From Malurus cyaneus samueli (taxonomy: Eukaryota; Chordata; Aves; Passeriformes; Maluridae), in the NCBI GenBank assembly GCA_009741485.1, contig CM019220.1, forward strand, positions 28,439,891 to 28,503,890: DNA of 64,000 bases. Direction: 5' to 3'. The notes below the pieces were generated by a model. The model was given only the letters and a program-made list of their open reading frames with translations. It made no database searches and was not told where the DNA came from. This document shows positions 13,731-24,576 of the stretch, piece after piece. The translations under genes were made by a program, and so were the position numbers. Each line of letters starts with the position of its first letter. Positions within the stretch are counted from its first letter, which is position 1.

Positions 13731-13797
13731 AGCTATATAGGTTTATATAGCTTCCACACTTCTTGTGGAAGCCAGTCAATGAAGAATCGTCATTGAC
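13731..13797. other. Three consecutive short hairpins
   Basis: Three perfect stems lie head to tail in 67 bp. Stem A pairs 13731-13739 with 13744-13752 (9 bp, 4-nt loop). Stem B pairs 13750-13758 with 13764-13772 (9 bp, 5-nt loop). Stem C pairs 13775-13782 with 13790-13797 (8 bp, 7-nt loop). Stems A and B share the bases 13750-13752, so they cannot both be complete in one molecule. One such stem would be unremarkable, but three together are not expected by chance. The cluster could be part of a structured non-coding RNA, a conserved regulatory DNA, or a relic of a transposon end; nothing here decides between these. Confidence 0.6.
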
Positions 13798-16169
13798 CTA
13801 AATGACTGCCATCTACATTTTGTTTTTTCAGCAGTATGTTCTCCATTGCCTTCCTTTTAATTGCACTGAAGATAATGCCTAGCAGTTAACAGAATCAGAA
13901 TATTTTAAATATATTTTTCTAATTTTTCTAATTATCTTAATTTCTATAATAGCATCATGTTTTTCAAATGTGGCTGTCAGTGCATTTCATTGTGTAAAAT
14001 ATCAGATGTTGTTCTTGCAATTATTTGAAATGTTAAATCCTATGCAGATTCTTTACATGGCAAATTTGCATTCTGAATAAAGGACAAGAATATGTTTTTT
14101 TTAAGACAATCTTTGTCCTGAGAACATGTATTGTGAAGTTAGCATATATGCTAATTAAAAACATGCAATTAGATTGCTCAGCAAAGCCTCGGCATTTTCA
14201 AGCCACTTTTATCTTAAAACATAACACAAAAAATGAGTATTTTTGTGGCTTTGCTCTTCATTGGACAACTAGATATTAAGCTATACAATCTCTTTCTGAT
14301 TAAATTTCCTAATTAAATAATGCAGCTTTGCAAAATACTTGTGATAATAACTGAAGCTGACTGAATTCTGCATTGTTTTTTGTTGTTGGTTTCTAGAAAA
14401 GAACAAAATTCAAAAGCAGATTTCTTGGAATTCTGAGAATTCTTTTGAGTAATCCTGGAGTAATTAATGATTCAGCATCAAATTCCAGCAGTAAGGAGCT
14501 TTTAATTATGGTAACATATTGGTATTTTGAATTTGACCAACTATTCAGAGAATCTGTAGCAAAGTCATCCAAAAAATCAGTATTGCAGTACATGACAAAT
14601 TTCTGTTTGACCCGTTTCTCTGCCTGAGACAGCTGTCTTTCAAACCAGTCACTTAAATTCAGAAAAGTCTAAACTATTAAATTAATAGAATCTATCTTCC
14701 AACTAAGGTTAAGTTATTTAAAAGGAAATCTGTTAAATATGTATAGGAAAAAGACAATTATGAAATTGTGGAATGCAGATTTAAGCATAAATATTAAAGG
14801 CAAAGACTGAGCAAGCACTTAAAAAGACATCTCTATTATCTGTAGGGGCATTCTTCGATTTACAGTTCCAGTTTTTATGCTTATTTAAATACAGATTTTT
14901 AAGTGTAAGATCTGAGTTCCTTCTGTCAAAGAATACGACTTACAGTAGATGTTTATATGAGTATCAGCAAAATAAAACTTTCACAATTCAGTCATTTTAG
15001 TAGATGTATGCCTATTAAAGTTGCAACAGTTTGAAATGCATTCCTTCTACGTGCCATAGAGCTGTTCTGAAGGAGAAATGCTCTTTAAAATCAGCCACAT
15101 CTGATCCAACCCCACCCAGTCTAGCCTTTGTGAAGATGCTGTAGAGCTATCTCCTAAAAGGATATCTTTAATTAAAGAGATGCCCGGCTCTGCAAAATGA
15201 TCTCCTAACCCTGCAGGGCCAGAACAATGAATGACAGGAAAGAAGCAACTCTATTTTGATATGGGGGACTCCTATACAGAGGAAGGAAAAGTCTCATCAG
15301 GAGAGCTTCCATCTGCTTCAGGATGTACTGAAATTGAAAGGATTGCATGTGCCAAGGACACATTTTACATGCTTTTGGCTGTGCTGTGCGAAGGGATTTC
15401 TTTCTCTTTGTTACTAGACTTTAGGTTTCTATAAATCCGCTGGTCTTAGAGATTTCTAGTTCTCTTTGTGATCAGCTTCTGATTTAATATGCTAATCATA
15501 TCCCGTACTGAATTCTGGTCTAAGTCTCCTACCCTTTGCTGCTGCTGTTCCAAGTTGTACAGCATCAGTAACTAATCAGTAAGTGTGAAAGACAGTGATT
15601 TAGGATTACCATGGCAGCACAAATGCTCCTTTGAAAACAGGTCATCATGGCCTGCTCCTTCACTTACCAGCGTAAATTGTGAGGTTAGCATTGCTTACAG
15701 CTGATTCAAAACTAAGTAGTTCTAAAAGGATGAAAATCCTTCCCCTTAGTTTGTGCATGTTTTATTCAAGTCCTGGGTAAGATGCTCAATACACTTGATA
15801 GATTTATTGATGTAATTTTTTGTGTGATTTGCCTTCAAAACTGGGAGCTAAAAATTATATAGACTCAGTAGACCCAGAGCAACTATAATTTAGGACAGGG
15901 AGAAAATTATTTTTTGTAAGAAAAAAGCATTTGTGTAATCTACTCAACACAAACCTTTTCTCTTTTCAAAGCTGATTTCCTTTACTATTGCACAATTCAG
16001 CCTGGAGATACTGTAACAACCTTCTAATTAAAAACAACCTGAATTGCCATGGAGACCAAAAAATAGAAGTGCTTTCCTTAGACCAAGTAAGGAATAAGCC
16101 AGCCTGGGAATGTCAAGATACCATTTCTGGAATTTTTATATATATAAACATGGAGTTAAGTCTCTGGGG
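13798..16169. other. Very AT-rich unique sequence, no gene recognised
   Basis: The part from about 13860 to 14320 is dense in ATTA, TAAT and ATTTAAAT words and lacks open frames of note. This texture is common in conserved non-coding elements but also in neutral AT-rich DNA. A 14-bp palindrome of the form TCTTTAATTAAAGA lies near 15167. The remaining sequence up to the CR1 at 16170 shows only short frames. Confidence 0.6.
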
Positions 16170-16683
16170 TACACTTCCACACACCCATGGCCTGGGCTGT
16201 GTCAGCAGAAGTGCAGCAAAGGTGTCAAGGGGTGTGATTATTATGCCACTTGTTTTGGCTGCCCAGCCTGGTCTCCCTGTTTCAAGTGACATTATAAACC
16301 TGGGAAGGATCCAGCAGGGGATTACCAGGAATTTGAGTTGGAAAAATGAAGAATAATTGAAGGAAATTGGTTTGTTGAACCTAGAGAAAAGGATGCTCAG
16401 GGGAGGGAATCTTACTATGAAGTTACAGTACTGGGGATTATTTATAGGCAAGTACTGGGGATTATTTATAGGCAAGACAGAGGTTCTTTTGTTTCTCTTC
16501 TTCATGAGGACAACTAGACCCTGGAACAGGTTACCCAGAGACCTGCTGGACTGTGTCTCAGGAAATATTCAGACCAAGATGCACACCACCCTGGATAACA
16601 TAACCTGAAGGTCTCTTTGCAACAGAAGGTTAAACCAGATGATTTCCAGACTTCCTTCCACTCTAGGTTTTCTATGGCTCTGT
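16170..16683 (+). mobile_element. CR1 LINE fragment (3' part, reverse transcriptase C-terminus)
   Basis: This is a decayed, 5'-truncated copy of the CR1 non-LTR retrotransposon, sense strand up. The + frame at 16357-16608 keeps the family's C-terminal signature: GLLNLEKRMLRGG, matching the usual LGLF/LLEKRRLRGDL block, then RPWNRLPRDLLD, matching the WNRLPREVVD block of the ORF2 tail. Nucleotides at about 16188-16255 follow the upstream consensus (GGCCTGGGCTG, then GTGATT). The 3' end decays into TTTTCTATGGCTCTGTG near 16683, a variant of the ATTCTATGATTCTATG tail. Stops and frame breaks show that it is dead. The polymerase catalytic region is missing. CR1 is the dominant LINE of birds and other sauropsids. 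Confidence 0.92.
16427..16474 (+). repeat. Perfect 24-bp tandem duplication inside the CR1
   Basis: Positions 16427-16450 and 16451-16474 are identical, 24 bp each. The duplication is a multiple of three, so the fossil frame reads YWGLFIGK twice. It replaces the expected variable region between the EKRRLRGDL block and the downstream tail. Since the host element is strongly diverged but the two copies are identical, the duplication is younger than the insertion. Confidence 0.95.
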
Positions 16684-19301
16684 GCTCAGGAGAGTAGTTT
16701 TGTCAGTGGCAAACCAGAGGGGATGGCCAAGTCCACCATGGGCTAAAGTGACTGAGTCTCTGAGATCATCCTTCTCATCCTTTCCCTTCATTTGTGTGGT
16801 GTGCCTTTGCTGCCTGCAGATTCATGCATTTTGAGGTCACTGTTGTTACCCACAGTATCCATCCCAGGCTGACCCTACAGCTGCCACATCATTGTCATGC
16901 AGCCTTAGTGGACTACTCATGTGGATTTAGGGAAGCTTTGTCAGATTTCATCAAAAGATAGCAAAAGATGATGCTTTTTTTTTTCTCCCCCTTCTCAATA
17001 ACTCCAATGGACTCAATGGAAAGACAAGAGCCTTCTTTCTGAGAAACAGTAGGGCTGTTTGCAAAGTTTAGATGTCTGAATACTTTGTATGAGAGGCATC
17101 ACACCCCTTCCATTGGGGAGTTGTATTTTACAAACTTAAACCTCCTAAACCAGTTTACATGTATTATTTCTTATGTACTTGCTGAGACTGATGAGCTGCT
17201 TTACAGAATACAAATCTCAGAGACTGTATCTTCAAGGTAAATGGGGAAGCCTCTATGAAATTTGACCTGTCTGAAATTTCAAAATAATATTTTGGAAATC
17301 TCAGTTATCTCTTCTTAAATTATTCTGGTAAATAATCATTCAACATGGACAAGTATTTCTAATTCTGAGGTGTTTCATACGCAGTTGCAGTCAAACTATT
17401 ACAAGAGGTGTTTACAAATGGAAGTGTAGATTATCACCAGAATTGTTGCAAGTGCAAGTTTATTAAAAAAAAAAAAATTAATGTTAAAAACTTAATGTGA
17501 CACATTTGCAGTCAAAATTTGTGTAACAAATACAAAAAATAGAAAAAAATACTGATTTTTTTAATCCTAAGGGAATTGTCATTGGGGTTTATACTGTAAG
17601 TAAATATTCTGAGGCTCCTATTCATCTTGTCCATCAGATTGGGTCTTGCCTTACCTAGGAAAGGATTTTTGAGCCTTATCTTAAGGAAAATGTTAGGCCT
17701 ATGTCTGAGTATCACTTGAATCTCTTGATATTGCCTTCCAGTGGGTATTGTGAGGGAGCTCTTTTATTAACTCTGTTGAAATTGTTAATTCAGAGCTGGT
17801 TTAACTGAAAATGGTGTAATTTACTAAAGAATTAACATGATTCCTCATTAAAAAGGAATTTAATTTCACAAGTATCCTCAAAGCCTAACCATACCTCTTG
17901 TGTGGTGAGGCAGACCCACATCAAGTAAGCAGAAGCAGATCTGTTTCAGGAAACTGAGGGCTTTGTTACATGGCTGTCTTGCTTAAAACTGTCTTAGGGT
18001 CATGTTGTTACTGACAACCATCTCATTTCTGGTATCTCCCATGAAGATGTTGTCAGTTCAAATAATTAGTTCCTTGTCTCATTTCTAGTCCTCTCTTCCC
18101 CATTTTGGTTATGCATCTGTTTTCCTCTATGTCTTCTCTGGGCAACTACTGGCCTTTCTTTAAAGTTTATCTTTTCCTTCTCACTATTTTTGTGAAATGT
18201 GTGATGTATCATTGCTTATATGAACCCTTGTAATAACTTCTGAATCTACCATAAGTGTATGTGATCTGTCACAAACTAGTTCTTTGACTCATTTTTCCAA
18301 TTTCTGCCCTTTGAAGTTGAGCCTTAATCTTGTTCTTTTAATAACAGCAAAGCTATTCTCAACCCGTTGATTTTTGAAGAGAAATTAATTCCTTCCTTTA
18401 TGATACTAACATTACAAATAAAAAAAACCCCAAAACACTTGAAATCTGAAGATATAGCCATAAGAAATAGAGAAGCAGTAAAGAGAAAGAAGTGAGCTGC
18501 CTTCACACTGGAAGGACAAGAAATTTTAATACTTACTGATATGAGCCTTCCTACACCTAATAGCTTAGACACTTTTGGGAAATCTTTCAAAACAACAATT
18601 GCCATAGAAGGAAAAAGCCAGCTTGCAGACAATGCCTTCTGTGACCTCAACACCCAAATCCTAGCCCAGAAAACAAATGTTTCTTTACTACTCAGATGTT
18701 CTCAGCAGAATCATAGAAATTAGCCAAGAACTTATGCTGAGGGCTAATGTCCTTTGGGGAACAAATCTTGTATTTCAGAAATCCGAGACATGTTCTGCAG
18801 ACAAAATTAATGATGTTACAAAACAGTATTATAATTACTCATGCAGAACTTGATTGATGCAGTATGTTCTGAAAGTTCCCATCGTATTATTCATAATTAC
18901 CTTCTTTCGAAGAGCAATGAGATGTTCTGACTATACAGTTTCCCTTCTGGGAAGGAGTATTTTGTGTTTTGCAACAGGTTTTTTTTAAAGAATTATTTAT
19001 GCACATAACAATAACACAAAAGGATAATTGTGGTTTAGAATTGCTGAAGTATGTCAGCTGGGATGGGCTGCTTTACTTATTAGAGCTGTCTACACTGCAG
19101 AGAAACACATCTTGAAGTGAAAAGAGGCTCTGATATATTTCAGTGAATTTACACCCTGTAAGCAGTCCCAGCAGAGCTTTATCAATCTGTTCACAACACT
19201 ACAGTTTTAATATTGCATTATGAAGTCTCAGAAATCAGAGAGGGGTGTTCTATCTTGTCCTATAAGTGTATGCATTCCTTTCATCCCTCTTTTGCTCTTA
19301 G

Positions 19302-19319
19302 TTTTTTTTTTTTTTTTTT
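19302..19319. repeat. Homopolymer T, 18 nt
   Basis: An uninterrupted run of 18 T. On the minus strand it would read as poly(A), but no polyadenylation hexamer or recognisable source sequence precedes it, so I do not call it a retrocopy tail. Confidence 0.95.
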
Positions 19320-20264
19320 GACTTGTTAGGTTAGAGGGTGCCTAGTTTGATCAAAGTGTTGCATTTTCTAGTTTGTTGTTTTCTAGATTTCCTCAGATTT
19401 AGAAACTTTTCTGCATTGTTTTGTTGTAGAGGTAAAACATAAGCCTGGAGTGAAAACGTCATCTGTTTTTTTCCAGAGTCTGAGGCAGAGATATACTAAA
19501 GACAGCTTTATCTGCGACCATTATTTATTGTCACTAAACCAGCAATGATTGGCTAACCAGTCTCCCCTCTGTGATCATTTTGTATTCTGTGATGGACGCA
19601 TTCTTAATACTTTTGTGATAACCCCTCTGTCTCTTATCTTGTGCTATGGAATTCCTGTGGTTTTGCTTTGTTTTGTAGGTGTGTATCAGAATGGCTGTCC
19701 CACTCAAAATAATGATATTTTTTAAATTACTATATCCCAGTTATTTCATTCTAGGGTATCTCTCTTCACTCCCAATAATTTAGTAGCTGAGTGTTACAAT
19801 ATTTTTTTATGAATGTTTATTGCAGTTACATAAAGAAGGGAGTTCTGTGTTAGATAGAGCACTGGACTATAAAGGGTCTAGTTACATTACGCAGTACAGA
19901 GCAGTCTTGAGATCCCCAGATAGCTCTATTACATTGTTTTATGAAAATATGCTGCATAAAGCTATTAGAAATACCAGCTGGGGTCTTGGAAATGATACAA
20001 TTGTGTCATTATATCCCTGCTACAGGACTCATTAGCACTATTTCTCAAATTAAGATACCTACTATAGCTTCAGATTTGGAGTTTGAATGTCTCCACAGTG
20101 CTATTCCAAAAGAATGAGCAGTGAGGATACTCCTTGTGGCTATGGCTCCATGAATCCAGGTATAGAGGGTGTGGAGTCTGCTTTGGGATGGGTTTGGAGA
20201 ATGCAGAAGGAAAGTGTATTGACTAAGACACAGAAGCAGCCCAAAATAACCAAATTAGCATTCT

Positions 20265-20345
20265 AGATTCAGCTTGAGTAATTTGCCCGAAGTTACCCCA
20301 GGAGTTTTGGGCGTTCAGTTCCCTCTCCTCTGTCCAAGCCCTAAA
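20265..20345 (-). mobile_element. Possible ancient SINE (MIR-like), antisense
   Basis: The plus strand reads AATTTGCCCGAAGTTACCCC then a run of pyrimidine-rich words, which resembles the reverse complement of the TGACCTTGGGCAAGTCACTTAAC core of MIR-class SINEs. The match is short and degenerate. Chance resemblance is quite possible. Confidence 0.3.
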
Positions 20346-20681
20346 GACACAAATTACCTAGAACACTGCTTTTACTATGTTCTGTTTTCTTTACTCTCTG
20401 TGACAAAGTTTATTACTAATCATATTGCTGTGTGGTTCTTTGGACTTTTGTGGTTCCCTAGTATTAACAGGACTGTCTGAAAAGAGAAACAATGCCAGGA
20501 TTTTCAAGAATTCCAGGAAGGACACCGGGGAGTTGGATGGAACAGTTCCTCTGTTGTATCTCATGCAGTTTAGTGCTCAGTTTAGATGGTCTGGTGTTCA
20601 GCTAAACTTTTGCAATTCAAGGTAGTGAAGCAATATTCTGCTTCAGCAGTATGAAAATTTTAGCATCTTTCCAAAATTATA

Positions 20682-20762
20682 GGAATGTAGAAAAATAGAG
20701 TTGGAAGAAACCTCAAGAAATCATTTAGGCTACCTCCCTGACCAAACCAGTTTATTCCATAA
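20682..20762 (-). mobile_element. CR1 LINE 3'-end fragment, antisense
   Basis: The plus strand word GAGTTGGAAGAAACCTCAAG followed by AAATCATTTAGG and ACCTCCCTGACC follows the antisense of the CR1 3' terminus (typically GGTTGGAAGGGACCTCAAGAGATCATCTAGTCCAACCCCCTGCC). The octamer tail is reduced to ATAGGAATGTAGAAAA. Only some 80 bp are recognisable; there is no coding remnant. Confidence 0.7.
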
Positions 20763-23700
20763 TCTTTCTGACAGCATTAGAAATTATTAGGTAATAGCCT
20801 GAAACAAAATGAAGCATATAAAAAATCTGACTTACATTCTGGGTGAAATTTGCTCTTGTTCAGAAGCCAGCAGAAAACATCCAATTTCTCTCTTAAACTT
20901 ACATTAAGATTCAGGCTGACACAATCCTTTGCAATCTATGTGGGTGGGCAGTTGCTGGCAAAGAAGGATTAGATTCAGAATGGAATGAAACTCTAGTGGG
21001 AAAGAGCCTTTTATGCCTTAGCCCACACTGTGGTGTGCTTGACTTAGTAGTTTTCTTCTAATGGATTAAACTTTCTTTACCTCATAAATCACATATTTCC
21101 ACATTCCTGTCAGTATAACAAGTCAAACTGAAGTTAATACATGAATGATTAGCCCGTAGCTGGCCATAGGATGGAGAACTGTGATTCAGAGCTGCTCAGG
21201 CTCTTGGATTTTAAAGTAAATACACCAGTATTCCAAAGTTTCCCAGTTTCATCTGATAAGAATTCTCTAGAAGAGCTGAGAACATATAATTTCAGAAAGT
21301 ATATGCTGCAAATATACTTGAGCTTTATTGAGAAATGTTAAGCACTGTTCATTTTAATGCCTGTTTGGCTCCAAGATTTCTTATTTTAAGCACTATATTT
21401 GGGAATTACAGGTATGATATGTTTATGATAATAATTATTCATTGAATGTACTTAAACTTTAAAAACCACTCACAACTTTATAATAAAAAAAGTGTATTGA
21501 GGATTCTAGAAGGACAGGAATATAGGCTGATATGAATAATTATAATATTCACTCCTATACCTTTGAAAATTCAATTCATACCAGCTGAGGATCTACACAT
21601 TTTCCTTTCTCTGAAGAGCACAAGGATAAACTGGCAGCAAATTTAGACTGACTCTGGTAGTCTTTGTTTGCCAGGAACGTGTATAGGTGGTAGATATTCT
21701 TCAGCATGAGCATGCATTTACATTTATACCAGAGATAAGGTATAATATTTGGGTGGGAAGGTACAGCAACTGTACTGTTTATTTAAAGGCATACCAGGCT
21801 TGGAGTATACAGTATACCAGATTTTATAGTAATGTAAACAAATCCTGACAGGATTAAAAATAATTACATTCTTCAGAAGCAGAAAAAGCATCCTTCCTAA
21901 AGATGTGGAAGTCTGAAAAAGGTATAGTTCTTTTTACCCAACCCCTTAGAAATCTCTCTAAATTGGATTTAAAATTGGATATAAAAATCTTTTTCTCATG
22001 TAGTACACACAAATCATTAAATACAGCTGTCACAATGGACAATACAGACATACAACCACCTGCTTGTCTTGGAATAATTATGTTGCACCTTCCCCAGATT
22101 TATTTCTTTTAATGCTATAGGTGTGATAAGTAGAGATTTCCCTAAAGGGATGTCACAGGCATAATTATGTTTCAGTGTGAAGTGGATGAAAGGCAGCTGT
22201 GGTAAATGGCAGTAAAAAAAGTCATTATTTCTACCAAATATGTACACAACAAAGCCTTCTTTAATATGCTTGCAAAAATGCAGGCAAGAGCTTCTCGATT
22301 TCTTTGTGGCACAGAGTTACCTCAAGGGGACAGGAACAAGTCCAGTTAATGTAACACCTGTTGCATTTTATAAGCTCAGGAAGGGCTGGAAAGAAAAGCT
22401 GTCTAGAGTTTCAGTCAGTCATTTCAGCCTAAATTTCTATTCAAAATTCCATGTAAATTATGACTATGCCTGGAAACTGCTGAGAAAAAAAAAATTGCCA
22501 GTGTGAAATCATTACCCCTTAGTTGTATAATTCTTTTGAAATAGATGAAGGTGTTCCACACACTGGATGCTTTGCCTTTTTAAGGCTTGTGTTTTAGTAT
22601 TTGTTGAAGCTACCGCGCTATAGCTAAGTGAATATAGAGTTTCCTGATGCTGCTTGCCAAAGTGTAAGACCCTGCATACTTTGCCTGTGATATAAGGACT
22701 GGAGCTATAAATACTCAAAAGCTAACCTTATGGTGAGGGCTTGGAAGGTATTGCTATGATGGGAATTCAGGCCATTATAAAAGTGGTTTGAAAAAAATAG
22801 TCAGTTAAAAGCTGACGTGTATTCTTTTTTCCTTGCTCAATTCACTGAATTGTAGAATTAGACACATACCCCAAAATCATTCATGTCTGGAACATCAAAG
22901 TCACACTCCAAATCCCTTATTAGGTAACTGTGGGGTAAGGTGCACTTTGGCACTGAAAATGCTGGGAAATGATTGGCAGCAGGGATGTTGCTTGCCTGTA
23001 ATGAAAAGAGCACACATGCAAGGATTCATTTACAGATTAATTTGCCAAATCTCTTCTGATTAAATATTTCCTCACTAAACCTTTTTTCCATCTGTTTCTC
23101 TGGAAGTCTTTAAATATTACCAGTTTCACTTTAAAATATCCAGTGAGCTTCTTACTTATCCATGTGCAAGTTTCTAGAAGGAGGAGATTGTACTGATCAT
23201 TTACAAGTGCTAAATCTGATCTGTTTCTCCAAGTCTCCTTACCTTGCATAGTTTAAAAACACAGAAATCCAAGAGTGTTTTATGTGCAAATCATTAGTGT
23301 GAACAAATACAGAGTAGTAAGAAATTAAATAGTCAATCAGAATGTCTGATTTCCCTTCTTTTCATAAGGAAGATAAAAGTAGTTATGGCACTTCAGCATA
23401 GACTTAGACATTAATTATCATGCATTCCTTTGATTTTTTTTTTTTTCCACCGAACCTGGGAAGTAATGCAGGTTTCTTAGATTCATATTTAGCCTCAGGG
23501 AGTGAAAATCGATCCAAGGTGCTATAAATGCAGTAAGAAATAAAATTGTTCATGGCATGCTAAGATTATATTTAGTATTAGACTGACAGTTAGTTTTGAC
23601 TTCTAGTCATATTTTATACCTTTTATTTATCCTTATCTTTGCAGGTAATTAAAATTTATAAAGGATGATACTGACATGACAAAAGGATGCAGGAAAAATA

Positions 23701-24097
23701 TGTATAATGTGGTAGTGATTAAATTAATACGTTAAATAAAATATGGACATCTGTGCACTTTAAAGCAATTTAATTAGACATTTTTGCATTGTATTTAGAT
23801 TATTTTATAGTTTTAATTTGTGAGGGGACAGAAATAGATCATTAGAATTTTTAAATCAGCATAATGAGCTAGTATCAGTTCTTTCATCATCAGAATTATT
23901 TAAATTTTCCAGGTTACCTGTAGTGCCTCTGTCAGAGCAGTGCACATTTTGTCTGAGCCACGTGCAAGAGAACTGAATGTGGTTTTTATTGTGAACCCGC
24001 CAAAATAAACTGAATAAACTTGAAAAAGCAGAGACACAAGTATTGACTGTTGAGGTCAGGAGGGTTTGACTGTGGATTTTTCTAAAACAGAGACCAA

Positions 24098-24116
24098 TTT
24101 TTTTTTTTTTTTTTTT
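24098..24116. repeat. Homopolymer T, 19 nt
   Basis: An uninterrupted T run flanked by unique sequence. No poly(A) signal or source gene is seen on the minus strand. Confidence 0.95.
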
Positions 24117-24520
24117 ACGTTTCCAACCTGGTTCTTCAAATTGAGGTTTTAGGTTTTCTGATTTCTCCCGAACCCATTGAAATAATTTGCCTCAGACCCT
24201 CAATATCATTTTTTCACCCAAGAGATAAATGGCAATGGAAAAGAGTAAATTGGCAAGAAAACTGCTGGACATGGGGGTGTTCTGCTGAGACCCTCTTTGC
24301 TCTTCCCTCCCTCCTTCAGCATGGAGAAGGTGCAGCACTCAGCCAAGAGGTGAGAGAGCATCATAAGACACTAAATCCTGCCTCATGTAGGAATTTTAAA
24401 TTTCCAAGGTAGTGCAGAGCTGGTAGGACTTTGTCATTTGAACCCAGACTGTGTGAGGTGAGAGCAGAGCTGTTCTGCCATCAGCCCCACAGCTGTTCCT
24501 CCCACTCAGGTGTTCTCAAT

Positions 24521-24576
24521 TGCTCTGAAATGACCCCTCACAGCCAATTCATTACCTGCTCAGAGATCACCCCTCA
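24521..24576 (+). repeat. Imperfect direct duplication, 36-bp period
   Basis: TGCTCTGAAATGACCCCTCA at 24521-24540 recurs at 24557-24576 with 17 of 20 bases matching. Too short and diverged to assign to a class of repeat. Confidence 0.75.

Larger units (their letters stand above)
16684..20681. other. Unique sequence, no gene recognised
   Basis: Only short open frames. Two details may matter. An 18-nt T run sits at 19302-19319. The tract 18785-18910 contains ATTAATGATG, TGATTGAT (18851-18858) and CATAATTA words, which resemble HOX/PBX and other homeodomain sites; such words are common in AT-rich DNA and no enhancer is claimed. Confidence 0.65.

Noticed and set aside
19302..19319. T homopolymers as poly(A) tails of minus-strand processed pseudogenes
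   Set aside because: None has an AATAAA-type hexamer or recognisable coding sequence just upstream on the minus strand.
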